DNA of 64,000 nucleotides from Semisulcospira habei (lineage: Eukaryota; Mollusca; Gastropoda; Semisulcospiridae), in the NCBI GenBank assembly GCA_036245525.1, contig BTPG01000007.1:162064063-162128062 (forward strand), given 5' to 3'. The notes under the pieces were generated by a model that saw only the letters and a list, made by a program, of their open reading frames with translations, made no database searches and was not told the DNA's origin. Below are positions 43,401-51,700 of this stretch, piece after piece. Position 1 is the first letter of the stretch. Each line of letters begins with the position of its first letter. Position numbers and translations under genes: made by a program.

Positions 43401-46400
43401 TGAATGTGTCTTCGACACATTATTATTCTTCAGAGCGCTCTAGATCGTTTCCTCTGAAAAATGTCTTCTTTATTCCACCATACTACCGTCACTATTGTCA
43501 TAATTCTTATGACAATTCCTATAGCCACTTTAACACAGTGCACACAATTCCTATAGCCACTTTAACACAGTGCACACAATCCCTATAGCCACGTTAACAC
43601 TGTACACACATTTTACGTACCTACACACAATGAATTATGAGCCAAATATTACAATCACAGCTCACCTTCAATTCGTAACATATTACTGCACATTTCATCA
43701 TTAGGTATACCTAAATATATTCCTATTTCAGTCCCACATCTTCACATATAAATGAATACAACATGACATCCTAGTTATAAACTATATCACATAATTACAT
43801 GACTAAACAAGTATTGACACGAGCCATCGCATTTCCTTCAAACATGGCTCTTCTGCACTCTAATAATAATTCATAAAACAATACTTTCTTTTTCATCTGA
43901 ATAGCGTTACAGGTCATTATAAATACCGGTAATAAAAGAATAAATACCTGTATTCAATATACAGCTACCGAATTCTCTAGCCAGAATTCTTCCTCAGAGC
44001 CCTAACGAAAACGACCGCTCGGCTCGACTGGTATTGCATCTCTAACTGGCAATTATTCCCGATGCCACACTGTCACTCCCACACGTGACACGTGAACATC
44101 GCTCACCTACATTACCACACGTGAACATGGTTTATCTGTACATTCCCGCTCGTGAACATTGCTTATCTCTACATTATTCGCACGTGTACATTCGGTCCAA
44201 CTGCTAATGACGTCACCATCGTCCGACCGAAATCTGCACTAAAGGCGTTCGTTACACCCGGTGGCCATTCAAACTAATATCCATGTTAACTCTCGTCCCA
44301 GCACTCACATTTGTTTCTGGGAGATGGAACAGTTTTGTTTGTGCATGTATTGTGAAATTTGCATTCGCCATTTGGGGCTGCCAAAACATGGTTTTGAAAA
44401 TTGAAGAAATCTATTGCAATTTGGATATGGGCAAGTGGATTTAGTTCTCTCTTCATGAGGACCACTAAGAATAGTGTACTAGTTTTAACGTGGATTTAGT
44501 TCTCTCTTCATGAGGACCACTAAGAATAGTGTACTAGTTTTAACGTGGATGTAGTTCTCTCTTCATGAGGACCACTAAGAATAGTGTACTAGTTTTAACG
44601 TGGATGTAGTTCTCTCTTCATGAGGACCACTAAGAATAGTGTACTAGTTTTAACGTGGATTTAGTTCTCTCTTCATGAGGACCACTAAGAATAGTGTACT
44701 AGTTTTAACGTGGATTTAGTTCTCTCTTCATGAGGACCACTAAGAATAGTGTACTAGTTTTAACGTGGATTTAGTTCTCTCTTCATGAGGACCACTAAGA
44801 ATAGTGTACTAGTTTTAACGTGGATGTAGTTCTCTCTTCATGAGGACCACTAAGAATAGTGTACTAGTTTTAACGTGGATGTAGTTCTCTCTTCATGAGG
44901 ACCACTAAGAATAGTGTACTAGTTTTAACGTGGATGTAGTTCTCTCTTCATGAGGACCACTAAGAATAGTGTACTAGTTTTAACGTGGATGTAGTTCTCT
45001 CTTCATGAGGACCACTAAGAATAGTGTACTAGTTTTAACGTGGATGTAGTTCTCTCTTCATGAGGACCACTAAGAATAGTGTACTAGTTTTAACGTGGAT
45101 GTAGTTCTCTCTTCATGAGGACCACTAAGAATAGTGTACTAGTTTTAACGTGGATGTAGTTCTCTCTTCATGAGGACCACTAAGAATAGTGTACTAGTTT
45201 TAACGTGGATGTAGTTCTCTCTTCATGAGGACCACTAAGAATAGTGTACTAGTTTTAACGTGGATGTAGTTCTCTCTTCATGAGGACCACTAAGAATAGT
45301 GTACTAGTTTTAACGTGGATGTAGTTCTCTCTTCATGAGGACCACTAAGAATAGTGTACTAGTTTTAACGTGGATGTAGTTCTCTCTTCATGAGGACCAC
45401 TAAGAATAGTGTACTAGTTTTAACGTGGATTTAGTTCTCTCTTCATGAGGACCACTAAGAATAGTGTACTAGTTTTAACGTGGATGTAGTTCTCTCTTCA
45501 TGAGGACCACTAAGAATAGTGTACTAGTTTTAACGTGGATGTAGTTCTCTCTTCATGAGGACCACTAAGAATAGTGTACTAGTTTTAACGTGGATTTAGT
45601 TCTCTCTTCATGAGGACCACTAAGAATAGTGTACTAGTTTTAACGTGGATGTAGTTCTCTCTTCATGAGGACCACTAAGAATAGTGTACTAGTTTTAACG
45701 TGGATGTAGTTCTCTCTTCATGAGGACCACTAAGAATAGTGTACTAGTTTTAACGTGGATGTAGTTCTCTCTTCATGAGGACCACTAAGAATAGTGTACT
45801 AGTTTTAACGTGGATGTAGTTCTCTCTTCATGAGGACCACTAAGAATAGTGTACTAGTTTTAACGTGGATGTAGTTCTCTCTTCATGAGGACCACTAAGA
45901 ATAGTGTACTAGTTTTAACGTGGATGTAGTTCTCTCTTCATGAGGACCACTAAGAATAGTGTACTAGTTTTAACGTGGATGTAGTTCTCTCTTCATGAGG
46001 ACCACTAAGAATAGTGTACTAGTTTTAACGTGGATGTAGTTCTCTCTTCATGAGGACCACTAAGAATAGTGTACTAGTTTTAACGTGGATGTAGTTCTCT
46101 CTTCATGAGGACCACTAAGAATAGTGTACTAGTTTTAACGTGGATGTAGTTCTCTCTTCATGAGGACCACTAAGAATAGTGTACTAGTTTTAACGTGGAT
46201 GTAGTTCTCTCTTCATGAGGACCACTAAGAATAGTGTACTAGTTTTAACGTGGATGTAGTTCTCTCTTCATGAGGACCACTAAGAATAGTGTACTAGTTT
46301 TAACGTGGATGTAGTTCTCTCTTCATGAGGACCACTAAGAATAGTGTACTAGTTTTAACGTGGATGTAGTTCTCTCTTCATGAGGACCACTAAGAATAGT

Positions 46401-48684
46401 GTACTAGTTTTAACGTGGATGTAGTTCTCTCTTCATGAGGACCACTAAGAATAGTGTACTAGTTTTAACGTGGATGTAGTTCTCTCTTCATGAGGACCAC
46501 TAAGAATAGTGTACTAGTTTTAACGTGGATGTAGTTCTCTCTTCATGAGGACCACTAAGAATAGTGTACTAGTTTTAACGTGGATTTAGTTCTCTCTTCA
46601 TGAGGACCACTAAGAATAGTGTACTAGTTTTAACGTGGATGTAGTTCTCTCTTCATGAGGACCACTAAGAATAGTGTACTAGTTTTAACGTGGATGTAGT
46701 TCTCTCTTCATGAGGACCACTAAGAATAGTGTACTAGTTTTAACGTGGATTTAGTTCTCTCTTCATGATGACCACTAAGAATAGTGTACTAGTTTTAACC
46801 CTTTGCATCTCATAAGTAGTTTTTGTCACAATGATTCCTACAGGAGAAACAAGGACAAAAATTGCTACAGACACAAAGGGTTAGTGTACACAACTTTGGA
46901 TAAGCCTGTATGACCCCTGTAATATTCTTTCCTTCATATTTTGCTTTCTCTCCAGCGGGTCCCAACATGGTGCTGTGGAACAGTATGTCTCGGAATGCCC
47001 CCAAGGGTTTACAAGTGGGACAGGATGGGAAAGCAACAGTGCTTCGGGTTGATGAAGAATTCACCACTGTGTACCATTATGATGTGCCGTGTCAGCTGCA
47101 CAGAATTGAGGTCAGTGGTTTTATAAATTTGATTTGTGCGTTTTGCAGAGATGAGAATCTTCCGCCTTTTAGCGGGAATCCGCTCTTTCGGAAGGTCCCA
47201 GGGTCATTTTTGAGATCGGTTTAAATTCGGTGATAAAATTTTAGTGTATATGAGTAGGGTGAGTTGTTGATTTTTGATCTCGCAGCTTATTCCCACTCGT
47301 TGTTCCCATGCGGATTGTTGTCATTTGGTTTGCTCTCACTTCGTTTCCGTCGATCCACCAAGCTTTCCTCCTTTTTGTCATTTTAGGATTCTCATCTCTG
47401 GTTTTGGGTTATTGTTTTACATGCAGGAGTTGTTCGAGAGAGGGGTTCAAGGTTCAAGATCTTTAATTGTCTGTGTTTACAAAGATCACATAAATTTCTG
47501 CCGTGTCGGCGAGGGCTTAGGATTGAAAAAGTAAAGAATAAAACAAAAAAAAATACAAGCACACATATGCAGACCTGCCTACACTACGTTTTGGCCATAG
47601 AAAACTACGCATTTTTTAACCAACTACGTCAGCAATTCTGAGTCCAACTACATAATTCTGTTTCACCATTCTACGTAATGTTCAGAACCAAATTTTTTTT
47701 TATCCCGCCGATCCGTTCCGCGGTGTTCCATGAGTGTGTGGGCAAGCGGGCCACTGGAATGTCTGAAATTTCAGTGAAATCCGATACCCCCTCCCCCCCC
47801 CCCCCCCTGAGGTCAGAAAACTCATTAAGCTGGTGCCCATAGCCCAATGTTTATCTTGTGCAGTCGACCGTTACCGATACAACACTTCCCCTTTCTTTTC
47901 TGTCCCCTCCTCATTTTGCCTGGAAACAGTGTCTTAGTCGGACCTTTACAACTGCACTTGACATAGATCATGATGAAACCCCAGAGATTGAATCGGCTGA
48001 TGGGAATCTGTGCATTTTGCAGGCCTACTTTACACCTTTTTAGATTCCCTGGATGAGTAAGCCACTGCGGAATTATTTGCTTTTATCCATGGCCTTCCAT
48101 CAACAAGAGGCATATATTTTCATAAGCTCATGCATGTTGTAGAGGCTGCTGAGAATCAAAAGGCTCTGTTTGATTGTCATTATTTTGGATCGGCCTTGTT
48201 TGCATCCTAAAGTTGAGGACGTTATTACTGTTTAAAGCATAGAGTAGACTAGAAGAAGTAGAGTACGTTGCACATACTATATGAAACTGTGTGGGCATAT
48301 AAATGTGGATTTCTGATACGAATGTAGTGTACGTATTAAATCCACGATCTCTGCAAATAATTGTTTAGAAATATTGTTTCGAGATTCAGTTTCAAAATTA
48401 GGTGTCACATTGTGTTCCGTCATCGAATCTATCGGTTCATTTAGCCTGAATTTAAAAAAAACGTGACACATCAGTTCACTTTGCGCATCTCACACCTTAC
48501 CACCTGGCACACACCCTTGTCAGCAACCACACTGCATGTCACCTGAAGAAGGATCTTTGATCCGAAACGTCGTTCCTTGTTTCTATTTTAAAGAGTTTTC
48601 CACCACTATCTTCTGTTTTTCTTTCACATGAAACCCTAGCGGCAACAGTTTTACTACATTAAAATATAGTTAAGCTGCTCACGT

Positions 48685-48722
<38 letters not shown>

Positions 48723-51700
48723 TCACTCGCATACACCTGCATGCCTTGCACTATTGTGGTCTAATCGTAAAGGCAATAAACACGATTTCACGGTGAGACA
48801 AGTCACAGAGAACATATCGTAATAATGAAACATGTCGCTTGATGTAGCTGGACAATACTGTATATACATTACATGCCCAAACAGTGGGACGGATGGGTCA
48901 GGTTTGACGTTTGTTTGCATCATTAAACGTCTGGACAGTGGTTGGATAAAACTTTTTAAAAAATGAATATTGCGTGTCCCGATCGCTCTATAACGGCACT
49001 CGGATGGCAGCATCTCAAACAACTCGTGGGCTGGGTGGGAATCGTCTCGGAGGGTGGATCTAGCCTTTTTTTTTTTTTAGCATTCTTTCGTGAGTGCAAG
49101 AGGGACTCCAAATACCTATGATTTTCGATGCAGTTTTTACTACTCTTTTTAATTTGGATCGCTCTTTCTGTGTGGTGCTGCCAAACCATTCAGGGAGAAG
49201 GTCAAAATACTTTCAATAACTGCCCGGTAGAAGTTGGTCAAAATTTGTCTGCCGACACCAAACGTCATATATATATATGTGTGTGTGTGTGAGTGAGTGG
49301 CGTGCCACAATTAACCTTGTCAAGTTTCGGTTGAAACTACTCATTTGCCTGAAAAACTACACATTTGGTCCGGAACACTACACATTTCAAATGTAAAGGG
49401 TAGGCAGGTCTGCATATGAAGCATATTTGTAAATATGGTACCAAGTCCCATGATTACAACTCTTTCTGCCACATTCAACACCAACCCTAATCACTCATGC
49501 ATACAATTAAAAGCAGAACATTTTGTTACAAGCAGAATATTTTGTCAAGTTTATTACTGCAGGAATCACCTTGACAAGAAGTGCTGACAGCCAAAGGGTT
49601 AATCAGTCTATCATGTACCCAAGTGGAGACTACATGCACAATTAACCCCTTGACTGCCAAGAAAACAGTGAACACAATCCAGCTGCAAGAGACATAGATC
49701 CTCATGAGCCCCCGCAACTGTGGGGGCTCATGAGGATCTATCAGGGATGGGAATTGCCCGCGAAAACGCGTGATTCCGCGGGGAAAGAAAATTTGTCCAC
49801 GAAATTGAAAAGGCGTCTCCGCGAAAAAAACATCATGGGTAGCAAAACGAGCAAAGCACCGGTTTCACTCCACGGGCAGGCTATGACGCGGCAGGCTGCG
49901 TTTGCGGCACTCACTGGTCACCCACTCAGTGCGCCGCACGCTGCGCAGTAACCTAGGCGGGCAGACGCGCTCTGAAAGAAGCCATTCTTCCGGTGGAGTA
50001 TGTACTTTCATTGTGTTGATCAACATAGCTTGCGGCGTGACTCGTCTTGTGAATCGTGGCGGTAAATTTGACCATTCAAGCAATCTTAAGAAGTGGAGAT
50101 GGGACTGGATATCGGCCGAAGTAAAGTTAAACAGTCGTAGGTCCAACGCCAAGGGGTGGTGTAGTGGGTGGGTGAGTGCCAAGCTGTCCGAAAAACGCTA
50201 GTTTCTGGCTGCCCAGTCAGCCTAATGACGGCATCGTGTTTGTTCAGGACGCTCCTTTTTCCCTCTTTAGCACCAGCCAGCAGTCCAGCGGCACTGTCCG
50301 TCCCTGAGAGCCAGCTCCGTCTTTTTTTTTTTGTTATATTACTCAGCTGGCAAACCGCAGGTAGTGCGTTGAGATATCTGAACTATTTTTTTTTAATGAA
50401 AAATTCAGGCTAACTTTTGAAACATTGAACAATATTTCGAGAGGCGTGGAATTTAATATGTACACTATATACCTATCAGAACTCCAAATTTGTGTGCCCA
50501 CACACTGAGTTTCATATAGTATGTGCAACTCTACATCTTTAGTCCACACTTTAACCAGTACTGAATAACATCCTAACTTTATGATACAAACGAGGCTGGT
50601 AGGGTAATAAAAGCTAGGTATGCATCCACAATCTCTGGGGGGGGGGGGGGGGGGGGGGGGGTGGTCATGAAGATCTGTGTCAATTGCAGTTGTACTGGTC
50701 TGACTTGGGCACTGACTGTTTCCAGGCAAAATGAACACTAGAGGGGACAGAAAAGAAAAGTGAAGTGTTGTATGGGTGACAGTCAACTGCACAAGATAAA
50801 CATTGGGCTGTTGGCACCAGTTTGATGAGTTTTGTGACTTCACCCTGCGGTCGGGGGGTATCGGATTTCCCTGAAATTTCAGGGACTCGGGTGGCATTGG
50901 AGCTAAGACTGTAGTGGGTGTGAAAGTTCAGAAAGAACGCGCGGGCACACGCTTTCGCAAAGTTGACGTTAGTGGAGCATCTTGGTGCCGAAGTTTTCAG
51001 AGTTTTTTGCCATGGCCAATTCCCATCCCCGATCTATGCCTCTTGCTGAGACCAATTTGTATCTATGTGTTGGCCTTTCATTGTTGAATGAACAAAGCTT
51101 TGAGAGAAAAAAAAAGTGTACATACACTGATACAGTGTATGTATGGTGGCAGGGAAGAGGTTAACTTCTTAGATGACCGTGATAGTTCAAGGGTGATGCC
51201 AGAATAGCTTGGCGCCCATACATTGCACTAGGGCCTTCACCCCAAACCCCGTAGGAAAGCGAAGAGAGATAAACAGAAGGAGAAAATCAAAGTGAAATCT
51301 GTAGTAATGGTGTGTTTGTCATCAGGTGTGGGGCTGTGGTGGGGAGGAAGTGAAGAAGGCCCAGGTGAAACAGAAGCAGTGGGAAGCCAAGGACACTGAG
51401 CGACAGAGAACTCGCAAGGTAAGGCGGCATTTCTGTCCAAGTCATATGTGTGCAGGTATGAGATTTCTAAGGCATTGGGCAGAAAGTCATCTTCAAACTA
51501 AATCTGTGAGCCCACATTATTTTCTAGGTCCACCAACACGCTAAATACTATATACGCTTTCGCCCCTTGGGCTCATAGATTCATGGCTTTGCCTTGCCCG
51601 AAGTAAATCTCTTGGCATTTGGCAACAGGCAAGCAAATTTGGGCATCTGTGAACGAAGTTAAGTGTAATTTGATCTGTTCATTTTTTTTTTCAGCTGAGA

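Larger units (their letters stand above)
36561..44256 (-). mobile_element. Gypsy-type LTR retrotransposon, possibly Gmr1-like, young but defective
   Basis: Two 1620-bp LTRs (36561-38180 and 42637-44256) begin TGTAACG and end CGTTACA and differ at only about eight positions by eye. A 5-bp target duplication CCCGG flanks the whole (36556-36560 and 44257-44261). Minus-strand internal region: leader, gag-like protein with two CCHC knuckles, then a pol remnant. Next to the 5' LTR is a primer-binding-site candidate TGGTGACCCTAGCC; next to the 3' LTR is a polypurine tract (GAGAGGGGGGTAG). The coding region is broken by a gag frameshift, a nested LINE and loss of reverse transcriptase, so it cannot be autonomous. 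It lies antisense in TLD intron 9. Confidence 0.93.

Noticed and set aside
44435..46799. Regularly spaced 55-bp repeats as a CRISPR-like array
   Set aside because: Direct units without distinct spacers, in a eukaryotic intron; a simple satellite.
49742..51031. hAT superfamily assignment for the two intron-10 elements
   Set aside because: Terminal sequences are hAT-like, but the readable target duplications are 6 bp and not 8 bp, and no transposase remains, so the superfamily is left open.
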